A DNA stretch of 34,016 nt from Alphaproteobacteria bacterium (GCA_021325315.1 JAJPHK010000036.1:1-34016); one strand, 5' to 3'; shown: positions 24,045 through 32,784, counted from the stretch's first letter. The notes: a model not told the origin generated them from the letters alone. Numbers and translations are program-made.

Positions 24045-24757
24045 TTCGGACGTGAAAGCGACAGCGGCCGCGGCTGTTCCGGAATTTTTGTCCAGTTGCC
24101 TTCCGGCTGGCGGCCGAAGCGTATGCGCTCGTCTTTCGCGGACAGAAGGATGATATCCCCTCGGTCCAGATACCATTTCACCGGGCCGAAACGAGCGAGG
24201 GTCGGATCGCAGCCCGGTTTCACCACGACCTTGAACATGTCGTCGCCCGCAGCCTGATCCGTGAGCGCGAGCGCGCAGATCGCCGGTCCGTTCGGGCGGG
24301 AAATATTCCATTCACCCGCGGCATCGGAAAAGGTCGGGACGTCGTTCGGTTGCACGAATTGCAAGTTGGTCAGAAAATAAACTCCGTCGCCTTCGAGAAG
24401 CGCCTCATATTGTCCCCCGACCCCTTCCGTGAACTCCGAAACGGTGCGTTTGGCGGCGTTAACGAAACGGATCGAGCCCGCGATGCCCGGCAGCCATGCA
24501 GCGGTATCGTTTAGGAACCGGAAGAGTGGCGTGCATTCCGAGCGATCAAAAGCGAGCGCGTAACCCGCCGCCACAGCTTTAGCTTCGAGTGTAATGGGGC
24601 ATTTACGATCGCCAAGCGCGCTTTGCAACTGATAGTTCGCCGCGAGCTGCTTCGCATCGGGAATCGCCGGACGCGCCGGCTCCGTGTCCGGCGCCTGCGC
24701 CATCACAGGAACTGCAAATGTGAAAGCGAAGGCGAGCAGGCACGCGAGACGATTCAT
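24041..24757 (-). CDS. exported protein with AprI/Inh metalloprotease-inhibitor-like domains
   Basis: The protein begins with a Sec signal (MNRLACLLAFAFTFAVPVMAQA). The C-terminal half (AGEWNISRPNGPAICALALTDQ, VKPGCDPTLARFGPVKWYLDRGDIILLSAKDERIRFGR) fits the small beta-barrel AprI/Inh family of periplasmic inhibitors of serralysin-type proteases, including the paired cysteines. The N-terminal half (YQLQSALGDRKCPITLEAK, ECTPLFRFLNDTAAW) looks like a second, more diverged copy, so the protein may be a tandem duplicate. No serralysin gene is in the window, so the inhibitor role is tentative. The ORF opens further upstream (24970), but that part is antisense to another gene and lacks a signal; the ATG at 24757 is preferred. 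238 residues. Confidence 0.75.
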   Translation of the reverse strand: MNRLACLLAFAFTFAVPVMAQAPDTEPARPAIPDAKQLAANYQLQSALGDRKCPITLEAKAVAAGYALAFDRSECTPLFRFLNDTAAWLPGIAGSIRFVNAAKRTVSEFTEGVGGQYEALLEGDGVYFLTNLQFVQPNDVPTFSDAAGEWNISRPNGPAICALALTDQAAGDDMFKVVVKPGCDPTLARFGPVKWYLDRGDIILLSAKDERIRFGRQPEGNWTKIPEQPRPLSLSRPN

Positions 24758-24836
24758 GATGGCCTCAACGGGTTTGGCGAATGCTAGCACGCGTGACTTG
24801 TTCAAGCCATGTGCGCCGGCGTCATGACGGCTGCAA

Positions 24837-25814
24837 CTATTTTTTCTTCGGCGGCCACGGTGTTTCGACAACGGGTGTGATCGGGTCTTTTCCCGCGGCC
24901 CATGCCGCGAGATTGTCCACCACGAGCTGACCCATGGCGCGGCGCGTCCAATGTGTCGCCGAGGCGACATGCGGCAAGAGCACCACGTTCTCCATGTCGA
25001 TGAGCGCTTGCGGCACTTTTGGTTCTTCCGCGAAGACGTCCAGTCCCGCCGCGAGAATGGTTTTGTTCTTGAGCGCCTCGATCAGCGCGGGCTCGTCCAC
25101 AACGGAACCGCGCGCGACATTGATCAGAACGCCATTCGGGCCGAGTGCTTTCAACACATCGGCGTTGATCATATTTTTGGTGGCGGGACCGCCGGGGACA
25201 ATCGCGATCAGCACATCCACATCCTTCGCCATCGCGACAAGATCGGGATAGTGCTTGTAAGGAACGCCCGCCGCCGGCTTTCGGCTGTGATAGACGATGG
25301 GGCGATCGAAACCCTCGAGGCGTTTCGCGATCACTTTCCCGATCCGGCCCATGCCGACGATGCCGATCGTGCGATCGCGCAGCGTGTTCGTGAGCGGATA
25401 GGGTTTTTCGCGCCATTTGCCCGCACGCAGATATTTTTCAGCCTGAGGAAGTTCGCGCAGCGTGTTCAACAAGAGTGCGATGGTGGTATCGGCGACTTCG
25501 TCGTTCAAGACATCGGGGGTGTTTGTGACGACAATTCCATGCGCGCCCGCCCACTTCGCGTCCACCGAATCGTAGCCGACGCCGAAATTGGCGACGATCT
25601 CGAGCTTCGGCATCTTTTCCATGATCGCGGCGGTCACGGGAAATTGACCTCCGGTCGCGATGGCGCGGATGCGCGGCGATACCTCCGCGAGAAAAGCGTT
25701 GCGGTCTTTCGCGTTTGCGAGGCGATGGACGGTAAAAAGCTTATCCACCCCTTCCTCGACAACGGGAACCATCTTTCCCGTGAGCAAGAGATCGGGGCGT
25801 TCTGTCGCGATCAT
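24837..25814 (-). CDS. D-isomer-specific 2-hydroxyacid dehydrogenase (glyoxylate/hydroxypyruvate reductase type)
   Basis: An NAD(P)-dependent dehydrogenase that interconverts a 2-keto acid and a D-2-hydroxyacid. The substrate domain has ANFGVGYDSVD and TNTPDVLNDEVADTTIALLL. The Rossmann domain has GIVGMGRIGK (152-161), with HSRKP at the end of strand 2; the basic residues there suggest NADPH preference. The catalytic triad is present: Arg235 in NVARGSVVDE, Glu264 in FAEEP and His282 in LLPHVASAT. At 325 residues it resembles the GhrB/hydroxypyruvate reductase group, but the true substrate is not determined. AAGGA lies 9 nt upstream of the ATG. It is divergent from the ABC transporter operon across 162 bp. 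Confidence 0.93.
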   Translation of the reverse strand: MIATERPDLLLTGKMVPVVEEGVDKLFTVHRLANAKDRNAFLAEVSPRIRAIATGGQFPVTAAIMEKMPKLEIVANFGVGYDSVDAKWAGAHGIVVTNTPDVLNDEVADTTIALLLNTLRELPQAEKYLRAGKWREKPYPLTNTLRDRTIGIVGMGRIGKVIAKRLEGFDRPIVYHSRKPAAGVPYKHYPDLVAMAKDVDVLIAIVPGGPATKNMINADVLKALGPNGVLINVARGSVVDEPALIEALKNKTILAAGLDVFAEEPKVPQALIDMENVVLLPHVASATHWTRRAMGQLVVDNLAAWAAGKDPITPVVETPWPPKKK

Positions 25815-25922
25815 GCTGATTTTCCTTGCAATGCGGTAAATCTGACGAAAGGGGGAAGGTTTGGTGCTTGATCGGCCTCAAGCTCCATCCCAATATGCAG
25901 TCCTGAACACGCCAAAAACAAG

Positions 25923-25948
25923 AGCCGGTCACCGCTAAAACGACCGGC
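25923..25948 (+). promoter_or_regulatory. stem-loop in the leader of the ABC transporter operon
   Basis: GCCGGTC at 25923-25929 pairs with GACCGGC at 25942-25948, enclosing a 12-nt loop and ending 28 nt before the ATPase start. It may affect translation or mRNA stability, or mark a regulator site. The rest of the 162-bp intergenic region shows no clear promoter to me. Confidence 0.35.
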
Positions 25949-25976
25949 CAGAGGAAATGCCGGGGAGACAGAGTGG

Positions 25977-27044
25977 ATGGCGTCAGTCGAAATTCGAGAA
26001 GCGCGTAAGGCTTTTGGCGCCGTTGAAGTTCTTCATGGTGTGAATGTCAGTATTGAAGACGGCCAGTTTGTCGTGCTGGTGGGTCCTTCCGGCTGCGGGA
26101 AATCGACGCTTCTCCGCATGATCGCCGGCCTTGAGAACATCACCAGCGGCGAAATCATCATCGGCAACCGCGTCGTCAACAAACTGCCGCCGAAGGCGCG
26201 CGACGTCGCGATGGTGTTCCAGAATTATGCGCTTTATCCGCACATGACGGTCGCGGACAACATGGCGTTTTCCATGAAGCTCAAGAAGGCGCCGAAAAAA
26301 GAGATCGACGATCGCGTGCAGCGCGCGGCGGCGATCCTCGGACTCGAGCCATTGCTGGGACGCTATCCCCGCCAGCTTTCCGGCGGCCAGCGCCAGCGCG
26401 TAGCCATGGGCCGGGCAATCGTGCGCGATCCGCAAGTCTTTCTGTTCGACGAACCGTTGTCGAATCTCGACGCGAAATTGCGCGTGCAAATGCGCACCGA
26501 AATCAAGGAACTGCACCAGCGGCTGAAAACCACCACGGTCTATGTCACGCACGACCAGATCGAGGCGATGACGATGGCCGACAAAATCGTCGTCATGCAC
26601 GACGGCATTGTCGAGCAGATCGGCTCGCCGCTCGAGCTTTACGACCGGCCGGCCAACCTGTTCGTGGCGGGCTTCATCGGTTCGCCTGCGATGAACTTTT
26701 TCAACGGCAGGATCGCCATGAACGGGAAGGCTGCGTTCGAAACCACGGGCGGGGTCGAGCTTCCGCTTCCGGGAAGACCCGCGAACGCAAGCGGGCAGCC
26801 CGCAATCTATGGCGTACGACCGGAACATTTCACGCTTTCCGACGACGGCGCGCCCGGCGAAGTGGTCGTGGTCGAGCCGACAGGGTCGGAGATTCAGGTT
26901 TTTGCGAAGATCGGCGGACAGGACGTGACGGCGGTCTTCCGGGAGCGGCACAATTTCAAGCCGGGCGACAAGATCCGGCTAAAGCCAGATCCGAGGCTCG
27001 TTCATCTGTTTGACGCGCCGACGGGGAAGAGACTGAACACATAA
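25977..27044 (+). CDS. ABC transporter ATP-binding protein, MalK/UgpC type
   Basis: The ATPase of a CUT1-type carbohydrate importer. Motifs in order are Walker A GPSGCGKST (36-44), Q-loop FQNYALYPHM (Gln82), signature LSGGQRQR (134-141), Walker B VFLFDEP (154-160), D-loop SNLD and switch His192 in VTHDQ. The C-terminal third (about 235-355) is a TOBE/OB regulatory domain with IYGVRPEHFTL and EPTGSEIQVFAKIGG, as in MalK, UgpC and SmoK. 355 residues is typical. The ATG at 25977 is preceded by GGGGAG at 9 nt. It is the first gene of the operon, whereas many CUT1 operons place the ATPase last. Substrate is not predictable from this subunit. Confidence 0.95.
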   Translation: MASVEIREARKAFGAVEVLHGVNVSIEDGQFVVLVGPSGCGKSTLLRMIAGLENITSGEIIIGNRVVNKLPPKARDVAMVFQNYALYPHMTVADNMAFSMKLKKAPKKEIDDRVQRAAAILGLEPLLGRYPRQLSGGQRQRVAMGRAIVRDPQVFLFDEPLSNLDAKLRVQMRTEIKELHQRLKTTTVYVTHDQIEAMTMADKIVVMHDGIVEQIGSPLELYDRPANLFVAGFIGSPAMNFFNGRIAMNGKAAFETTGGVELPLPGRPANASGQPAIYGVRPEHFTLSDDGAPGEVVVVEPTGSEIQVFAKIGGQDVTAVFRERHNFKPGDKIRLKPDPRLVHLFDAPTGKRLNT

Positions 27045-27078
27045 CACCGAACGTATAAAACCAAGGAGGAGTAACGCC

Positions 27079-28401
27079 ATGAAGGATTTTACCCGCCGCT
27101 GCCTGATCAAAGGCGGCACTGCGGCCGCGGCCGCCGGCGCGCTAACCGGCCCCGCCTTTTTGGAATGGGCGAAAGCCTGGGCGCAGTCCGCGCCGTGGAA
27201 ACCGGAAAAGGGCGCGCAGCTTTCGATTCTGCGCTGGAAGTATTTTGTGCAATCGGAAGATGACGCGTTTGTTGCGTTGATGGACTCGTTCACCAAAGCA
27301 ACCGGTGTGAAGGTCACGATCGCGCGCGAGTCCTACGAAGACGTGCAGCCGAAAGCTTCGGTCGCCGCCAATACCGGAGCCGGACCTGACCTGTTCTGGG
27401 GACTTTATTCACTGCCGCATCTCTTTCCGCAGAAGTGTCTCGATGTCACCGATGTAGCCGACTATCTCGGTAAAAAGTACGGCGGTTGGGTGCCGACAGC
27501 GGTCACCTACGGCAAGGGCAGCGGCAACAAGTGGATCGCGATTCCCGTTTGCTACGCGGGCAATCTGCTGAACTATCGACTCGAAGCCTCGAAGAAGGCT
27601 GGTTTTTCGAAATTCCCGACGACGACCGACGAATTCCTCGCCTATGCGAAGGCGATGAAGGCGCAAGGGACGCCCGGGGGCATGGCGCTCGGTCACGCTT
27701 CGGGAGACGGCAACGCGTGGATATACTGGTGCCTATGGGCTTTCGGCGGTAACGTTGTCGACAAGGACGACAAGGTCATCATCAATTCGCCGGAAACCGA
27801 AAAGGCGCTCAATTACGCCAAGGCGCTTTACGAAAACTACGTACCGGGAACCGCTTCATGGAACGACGCCTCTAATAATAAGGCGTTCCTTGGCGGCGAA
27901 ATCCACTGGACTAATAACGGCATCTCGATCTACGTCGCCGCGCAGAACGACCCAAGCAAAAAGCAGATCGCGGAAGACATGGATCATGCCTATTGGCCGG
28001 TCGGGCCGGTCGGCAAGCCGACCGAGTTTCATCTGATGTTCCCGCTGATGGCGATGAACTACACCAAATATCCGCAGGCCTGTAAGGCGCTGATGGCTTA
28101 CATGTTGGAGGCCGATCAGTTCAATAAATGGCTCACGGCATCGAAGGGCTATCTCACGCATTGCCTCAATGCCTACGATAAAAACCCGGTGTGGACGGCC
28201 GATCCGAAGACAACGCCGTTCCGCGACGTCGCAAAGCGCACGCTCACCGCGGGCGGCCTCGGCTCGGTCGGTGAGAAGGCGGCGAGCGCGATCGCCGACT
28301 TCGTCGTGCTCGACATGTTCGCGGCCTATTGCACCGGCCGCGAAGATGCCAAGGGCGCGATCAAGATCGCTGATCGGCAGCTGCGGCGGATTTATCGCTG
28401 A
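27079..28401 (+). CDS. ABC transporter substrate-binding protein, Tat-exported
   Basis: The periplasmic receptor of the importer (440 residues, SBP_bac_1 fold). It begins with a twin-arginine signal (FTRRCLIKGGTAAAAAGALTG), so it is probably exported folded. The mature part has lobe patterns of sugar-binding proteins: LMDSFTKATGVKVTI, GAGPDLFWGLYSLP, WIAIPVCYAGNLLNYR, PTTTDEFLAYAKAMK, WIYWCLWAFGGNVVD and IYVAAQND. Tryptophans and tyrosines for stacking against a sugar ring are frequent. The ligand is unknown. AAGGAGGAG immediately upstream gives a very strong ribosome-binding site, consistent with the high expression binding proteins need. It lies 34 bp after the ATPase gene and is separated from the permeases by a 92-bp hairpin region. 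Confidence 0.94.
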   Translation: MKDFTRRCLIKGGTAAAAAGALTGPAFLEWAKAWAQSAPWKPEKGAQLSILRWKYFVQSEDDAFVALMDSFTKATGVKVTIARESYEDVQPKASVAANTGAGPDLFWGLYSLPHLFPQKCLDVTDVADYLGKKYGGWVPTAVTYGKGSGNKWIAIPVCYAGNLLNYRLEASKKAGFSKFPTTTDEFLAYAKAMKAQGTPGGMALGHASGDGNAWIYWCLWAFGGNVVDKDDKVIINSPETEKALNYAKALYENYVPGTASWNDASNNKAFLGGEIHWTNNGISIYVAAQNDPSKKQIAEDMDHAYWPVGPVGKPTEFHLMFPLMAMNYTKYPQACKALMAYMLEADQFNKWLTASKGYLTHCLNAYDKNPVWTADPKTTPFRDVAKRTLTAGGLGSVGEKAASAIADFVVLDMFAAYCTGREDAKGAIKIADRQLRRIYR

Positions 28402-28493
28402 GTGGGGGCCGGGCAGGAGGGTACTCCTCACCCGGCTACTCGCTTCACTCGAAACCACCCTCCCCGCTTTGCGGGGAGGGATGCGAGAGATGA
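28402..28493 (+). repeat. two tandem hairpins between binding protein and permease genes (REP-like intergenic element)
   Basis: The 92-bp gap inside the ABC operon contains two palindromes. The first is CCGGG (28409-28413) and AGGAG (28415-28419), pairing with CTCCT (28424-28428) and CCCGG (28431-28435). The second is a perfect 10-bp stem with a 3-nt loop: CCCTCCCCGC (28458-28467), TTT, GCGGGGAGGG (28471-28480). The sequence has the look of short palindromic repeats scattered in Hyphomicrobiales genomes; copy number cannot be tested here. The right arm ends 13 nt before the permease ATG and contains GGGGAGGG, which may double as its ribosome-binding site. Confidence 0.75.
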
Positions 28494-29450
28494 ATGGCTG
28501 TCACTGCGTTGAAATCGTCGGCTAGGCCCGCCACGCGCGATGTCAGTGCGTGGGAACGGCTAAAGGTGAACCGCAACTGGCTTGGATTGTGGTTTATGCT
28601 GCCGGCAGCGGCTTTTCTTGTCCTGTTTCTTGCCTATCCGCTCGGGCTCGGTGTTTGGCTTTCCTTCACCGACGCCAAGATTGGCCGCAGCGGCATTTTC
28701 GTTGGCTATGAGAACTACGAATGGCTATGGGACGATTCGATCTTCTGGCTTTCGGTGTTCAATACGCTGCTCTACACCCTCGTTGCGAGCACCATCAAAT
28801 TTGCCGTCGGGCTCTACCTTGCATTGCTGCTCAACGAGAATCTGCCGTTCAAGGCGATTCTGCGCGCTATCGTGTTGATCCCCTTTATCGTCCCGACCGT
28901 GCTCTCGGCGATCGCCTTTTGGTGGATCTATGACAGCCAGTTTTCCATCGTATCGTGGACGCTGCGCCATCTCGGCTTCATCTCTGGCAATATCGATTTC
29001 CTCGGCGATCCATGGAACGCGCGCTGGTCGGTTATCTTCGCCAATATATGGCGCGGCGTGCCGTTCGTCGCGATCACACTGCTCGCCGGCTTGCAGACGG
29101 TATCTCCGTCGCTCTACGAGGCCGCGACGATTGACGGCGCCAGTTCCTGGCAACGCTTCCGCTATATCACCTATCCGTTGCTTACTCCGATCATCGCCGT
29201 TGTGATGACCTTCTCGGTGCTGTTTACATTCACCGACTTTCAGCTGATCTGGGTGCTGACGCGCGGCGGCCCGGTGAATGCGACGCATCTGATGGCCACA
29301 CTTTCCTATCAGCGCGCCATCATCGGCGGACAGTTGGGCGAAGGGGCGGCGATCGCAACCGCCATGATCCCGTTTTTGCTCGCCGCCATTCTGATCTCGT
29401 GGTTCGGCTTGCAGCGCCGTAAATGGCAGCAGGGCGAAAGCAATGACTGA
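28494..29450 (+). CDS. ABC transporter permease, MalF/UgpA type
   Basis: An inner-membrane permease subunit of the CUT1 importer (318 residues, about six helices). The first helix is FMLPAAAFLVLFLAYPLGLGVWLSF. The cytoplasmic EAA loop that docks on the ATPase reads EAATIDGASSWQRFRYITYPLLTPI (about 217-241). The segment FTDFQLIWVLTRGGPVNATHLM is diagnostic for the MalF-like member of the pair. The start ATG lies after the hairpin element. It overlaps the next permease gene by 8 bp, so the two are translationally coupled, as expected for a heterodimeric channel. Confidence 0.95.
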   Translation: MAVTALKSSARPATRDVSAWERLKVNRNWLGLWFMLPAAAFLVLFLAYPLGLGVWLSFTDAKIGRSGIFVGYENYEWLWDDSIFWLSVFNTLLYTLVASTIKFAVGLYLALLLNENLPFKAILRAIVLIPFIVPTVLSAIAFWWIYDSQFSIVSWTLRHLGFISGNIDFLGDPWNARWSVIFANIWRGVPFVAITLLAGLQTVSPSLYEAATIDGASSWQRFRYITYPLLTPIIAVVMTFSVLFTFTDFQLIWVLTRGGPVNATHLMATLSYQRAIIGGQLGEGAAIATAMIPFLLAAILISWFGLQRRKWQQGESND

Positions 29451-30351
29451 CATCCTGCACAAGACCTCGCCGAGTGTCGTGGCCGCCGCGGACCACAGCG
29501 AGGGCATGAGCTATCTGGAATCGCTGCCGCGTCGGCTGATTACGCTTTATCTGCCGCTCTCGGTGATTCTGCTCGTTTTGCTGTTTCCGTTCTATTGGAT
29601 GGCGCTGACGTCAATTAAGCCGGACGATCAGCTGCTCGACATGGACAAGGTCAATCCGTTCTGGACCACGGCGCCGACACTCAAGCATTTCTATACCCTC
29701 CTGTTCCAGACTAATTATCCGCTCTGGCTGTGGAACACGATGTTCGTTGCCATCGGCGCCACGATCCTGTCGATCATTGCGAGTGTGCTTGCCGCCTATG
29801 CCATCGTTAGGCTGCGCTTCCGGGGTGCGAATTGGGTGGGCGGCGCGATCTTCCTCGCCTATCTGGTGCCGCCTTCGATTCTCTTCATCCCGCTCTCGAC
29901 CGTCGTGTTCCAATACGGGCTGTTCGACAGCCCGTTCGCGCTCATTCTGACGTACCCCACGATTTTGATTCCGTTCTCGACCTGGCTCCTGATGGGCTAT
30001 TTCAAGACCATTCCCTACGAGCTCGAGGAATGCGCGCTGATCGACGGGGCGAGCCGCTGGCAGATCATGACTAGGATCGTGCTGCCGCTCGCGGTGCCGG
30101 GGCTGATTTCGGCGTTCATCTTCTGCTTCACGCTCTGCTGGAACGAATTCATCTACGCGTTGACATTCCTGTCGACGACCTCGCACAAGACCGTGCCGGT
30201 TGCGATCGTCAACGAATTCGTCGACGGCGACATCTATCGCTGGGGTTCCCTGATGGCTGGCGCGCTCGCAGGATCGTTGCCGCTCGTCATCCTCTATGCC
30301 TTCTTTGTCGAGCACTACGTCTCGGCCATGACCGGCGCGGTGAAGGAATAG
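29443..30351 (+). CDS. ABC transporter permease, MalG/UgpE type
   Basis: The second permease subunit (302 residues, six helices). It has the MalG-like start LPLSVILLVLLFPFYWMALTSIKPDDQL, then LAAYAIVRLRFRGANWVGG. The EAA loop is EECALIDGASRWQIMTRIVLPLAVPG (about 192-217). The family segment CWNEFIYALTFLSTTSHKTVPVAI is near residue 228. With the ATPase, binding protein and first permease it makes a complete importer. It starts inside the end of the previous gene (8-bp overlap). No convincing terminator follows before the next gene at 30442. Confidence 0.95.
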   Translation: MTDILHKTSPSVVAAADHSEGMSYLESLPRRLITLYLPLSVILLVLLFPFYWMALTSIKPDDQLLDMDKVNPFWTTAPTLKHFYTLLFQTNYPLWLWNTMFVAIGATILSIIASVLAAYAIVRLRFRGANWVGGAIFLAYLVPPSILFIPLSTVVFQYGLFDSPFALILTYPTILIPFSTWLLMGYFKTIPYELEECALIDGASRWQIMTRIVLPLAVPGLISAFIFCFTLCWNEFIYALTFLSTTSHKTVPVAIVNEFVDGDIYRWGSLMAGALAGSLPLVILYAFFVEHYVSAMTGAVKE

Positions 30352-30441
30352 CCGGAATAGAATGCTTTTCGGCGCGACATTCGTCTGCTTGACCGCGAGG
30401 GTGCGCTTCGGGCACGACGGTATAAGGGTGAGGTAATCCTT

Positions 30442-31074
30442 ATGCACGCTGCGTCTCAATCGAAATTGTCCATCTCCACGATTCAACTGATCCGGAAGGC
30501 GGTGTTGCTTGCCGTCGTCATTGGCGGCATTTTCCTTCTGCTCTTTGCGGATTCGAGCTGGCCGGATGGCCATTTTCCCCACGAGACGATCGAGCTCGTC
30601 GGCTTTTTCCTGATCGCATTCTGCATCCTGGGACGGACCTGGTGTTCGCTTTATATCGGCGGCTTCAAGAACAAGAATCTGATCGACCTCGGCCCATATT
30701 CGGTCACGCGCAATCCGCTGTATGTTTTTTCGGTGATGGGCGCCGCGGGCGTGGGCGCGCAGCTGGGCAGTATTGTGATCGCCTTGCTCGCGGGCGCCGT
30801 TGTCTGGGCGGTATTCTACATTTTGATATTTTCGGAGGAAGCGCATCTGCGGAATCAGTTCGGAAAGGAATATCTGAGCTATGTCGCCAGGGTTCCGCGG
30901 TTTTGGCCGAGATTCGCCGCCTGGCGCGACGCCGATACGCTGATCGTCAGACCCGGCATCGTGCGCGCGACGTTTTTCGACGCCTGCGTGTTCCTGCTCT
31001 CGATTCCGATCGCGGAGTGGTTCGATTATCTGCACGATACCGGAATCCTGCCGACCCTGTTCCAGCTTCCCTAG
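30442..31074 (+). CDS. ICMT/PEMT-like integral-membrane methyltransferase
   Basis: A 210-residue membrane protein with about four or five helices and the C-terminal core of the isoprenylcysteine carboxyl methyltransferase/phospholipid methyltransferase families: GPYSVTRNPLYVFSVMGAAG, then SEEAHLRNQFGKEYLSYVARVPRFWPRF. The Arg-Asn-Pro and Glu-Glu motifs form the SAM site in this fold. Bacteria have no CAAX proteins, so the acceptor is probably a lipid or other small hydrophobic molecule; this is inferred. An extra C-terminal hydrophobic segment follows the core. GAGGT upstream of the ATG supports the start. It stands 90 bp after the ABC operon. Its TAG stop is immediately adjacent to the stop of the DMT gene on the other strand. 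Confidence 0.88.
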   Translation: MHAASQSKLSISTIQLIRKAVLLAVVIGGIFLLLFADSSWPDGHFPHETIELVGFFLIAFCILGRTWCSLYIGGFKNKNLIDLGPYSVTRNPLYVFSVMGAAGVGAQLGSIVIALLAGAVVWAVFYILIFSEEAHLRNQFGKEYLSYVARVPRFWPRFAAWRDADTLIVRPGIVRATFFDACVFLLSIPIAEWFDYLHDTGILPTLFQLP

Positions 31075-32016
31075 TTACTCTCCGGTTTGCGCCTTGAGAG
31101 AATCCTCCGCTTTCATACGGCGCTCGCGATACAGAAGGTAAAGCCCCGAGGCGATGACGACCGCGGCGCCCGCCAGCGTCCAGCGATTCGGCACGTCGCC
31201 GAACACGGCGAATCCCGCGATGACCATCCAGACGATCTGCGTATAGATGAAAGGTGCGAGGATCGGCGCCGGCGCGCGGCGGTGGGCCATGATCAGGAAC
31301 AGGTGGCCGATCCAGCCGAGCGCGCCGACCCAGATCATTGCGGAAATCACCAGCGGTTCGCCCGGTGCCGTCCAGAACCACGGCAGGGGCAGCGTTGAAA
31401 CCGCCAGCCCGACCAGCGCGGAATAAAACGCGGTCGTCGCGGTGGAATCGTAGGATGCGAGAATGCGTGTCGTGATGTTGTAGAGCGCGTAACAGATCGC
31501 GCCCGCCAGCGACAGGATCGCAGCCGGATGGATTCCCCCGGCGCCGGGACGTGTCACCAGGAGAACCCCCGCGAAGCCGACGAGGATCGCGACCCAGCGG
31601 CGCGGGCCGATCCATTCGCCAAGCATCGGTCCGGCGCATAGCGCCACGAACAGCGGCGTCGAGAACATAATCGCGGAAGTCTGGTCGAGCTGCAGATAGC
31701 GAAGCGCGGTGAAATTCGCGATCGACGAGCCGACGAGCATGAGCGAGCGGAAGGTCTGTAACCAGGGGCGCTGCGTCGCGAGCAATCCGGACGTCGTCCA
31801 GGGATTCACGAAAACCAGCGAGATCGCGAAATGGCCGGCATAGCGCGCCCAGAGCACTTCCACCGTCGAAATGTGATGATTCAGCCATTTTGCGCTGGTG
31901 TCGAGAACGCAGAAACAGACCAGCGCGAGGCACATCAGCGCGATACCGGTGAACCGCGCTCGCGAATCGTCTGAGGCGGGCAATGTCCGGCGCTTCGCCG
32001 CGGCTTTTGTCGTCAT
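31075..32016 (-). CDS. DMT-superfamily transporter (EamA domains)
   Basis: An inner-membrane transporter of the drug/metabolite superfamily (313 residues). It consists of two five-helix EamA repeats. The first starts at ALMCLALVCFCVLDTSAKWL and includes RSLMLVGSSIANFTALRYLQLDQTSAIMFSTPLFVAL. The second starts at AILSLAGAICYALYNITTRIL and ends with WTLAGAAVVIASGLYLLYRER. Substrates of this superfamily are varied, so none is proposed. No strong ribosome-binding site is seen. It starts 12 bp after the SDR stop on the same strand, so the two likely form an operon. Confidence 0.93.
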   Translation of the reverse strand: MTTKAAAKRRTLPASDDSRARFTGIALMCLALVCFCVLDTSAKWLNHHISTVEVLWARYAGHFAISLVFVNPWTTSGLLATQRPWLQTFRSLMLVGSSIANFTALRYLQLDQTSAIMFSTPLFVALCAGPMLGEWIGPRRWVAILVGFAGVLLVTRPGAGGIHPAAILSLAGAICYALYNITTRILASYDSTATTAFYSALVGLAVSTLPLPWFWTAPGEPLVISAMIWVGALGWIGHLFLIMAHRRAPAPILAPFIYTQIVWMVIAGFAVFGDVPNRWTLAGAAVVIASGLYLLYRERRMKAEDSLKAQTGE

Positions 32017-32028
32017 GCGGAGACGCTT

Positions 32029-32784
32029 TCAATAGGTGGCGCGGCCGCCCGAGAGATCGAACACCGCCCCGGTCGTGAACGAGCATTCGGCGGAGGCGGC
32101 GAAAGCGACGGTCGCCGCGATCTCCTCGACCTTGACGAAACGATTGCGCGGAATTTTCGAGAGCATGTAGTTGATGTGCTCTTCCGTCATCTGGTCAAAG
32201 ATCGCGGTTTTCGCGGCGGCGGGCGTCACGCAATTCACGGCGATGTCGTACTGCGCGAGTTCCTTGCCGAGCGATTTCGTGAGCGCGATCAAGCCCGCCT
32301 TCGAGGCGGAGTAGGCGGGCGCGTTCGGATTTCCTTCTTTTCCCGCGATCGACGCGACATTCACGATCCGCCCGTATTTCTGTTTGATCATCGAAGGCAC
32401 GACGGCGCGGCAGCAGTGAAAGGGGCCGGTCAGGTTGATCGCGATCACCTGGTTCCAGTCCTTCGCCGGATATTCCCAGGTCGGCTTGTTCGGGCCCGAG
32501 ATCCCCGCGTTGTTTACCAGAATGTCGATCCGTCCGAAGGCCGAAAGCGTTGCGTCGCGGGCGCTATCGACCGCCTTCAAGTCCGTCACGTCGACATCGA
32601 AGACCTCGACCCGGCCGCGGCCCACGAGCTCGGAAGCGGTTTGCTCGGCGAGCTTCCCGTCGCGATCCCAGATCGCGACATGCGCGCCGGAATCGAGCAT
32701 GCGTTCGACGATCGCCCGCCCGATGCCCTGGGCGCCCCCGGTGACGACCGCGGCCCGGCCGGCGAGATCGATGCGGTTCGTCAT
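32029..32784 (-). CDS. SDR-family oxidoreductase
   Basis: A classical short-chain dehydrogenase/reductase (251 residues). The cofactor motif is VVTGGAQGIGRA (about 14-25), and AIWDRD after strand 2 places an Asp that favours NAD. NNAG is at about 90-93, the catalytic Ser is in VNVASIAG, and the Tyr and Lys are in YSASK. The end TTGAVFDLSGGRATY is typical. It resembles the sugar or 3-oxoacyl reductase-like SDRs, many of which act on sugars or sugar acids, but the substrate is unknown. The ORF opens at 32922 in antisense to the divergent gene; the ATG at 32784, with GGGGAAA upstream, is preferred. It forms an operon with the DMT transporter and is divergent from the creatininase gene. Confidence 0.92.
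   Translation of the reverse strand: MTNRIDLAGRAAVVTGGAQGIGRAIVERMLDSGAHVAIWDRDGKLAEQTASELVGRGRVEVFDVDVTDLKAVDSARDATLSAFGRIDILVNNAGISGPNKPTWEYPAKDWNQVIAINLTGPFHCCRAVVPSMIKQKYGRIVNVASIAGKEGNPNAPAYSASKAGLIALTKSLGKELAQYDIAVNCVTPAAAKTAIFDQMTEEHINYMLSKIPRNRFVKVEEIAATVAFAASAECSFTTGAVFDLSGGRATY

Noticed and set aside
29611-31035. 474-codon minus ORF opposite the second ABC permease and the ICMT-like gene
   Set aside because: It is a long antisense open frame created by GC-biased codon use. Both sense genes have clear membrane helices and family motifs.
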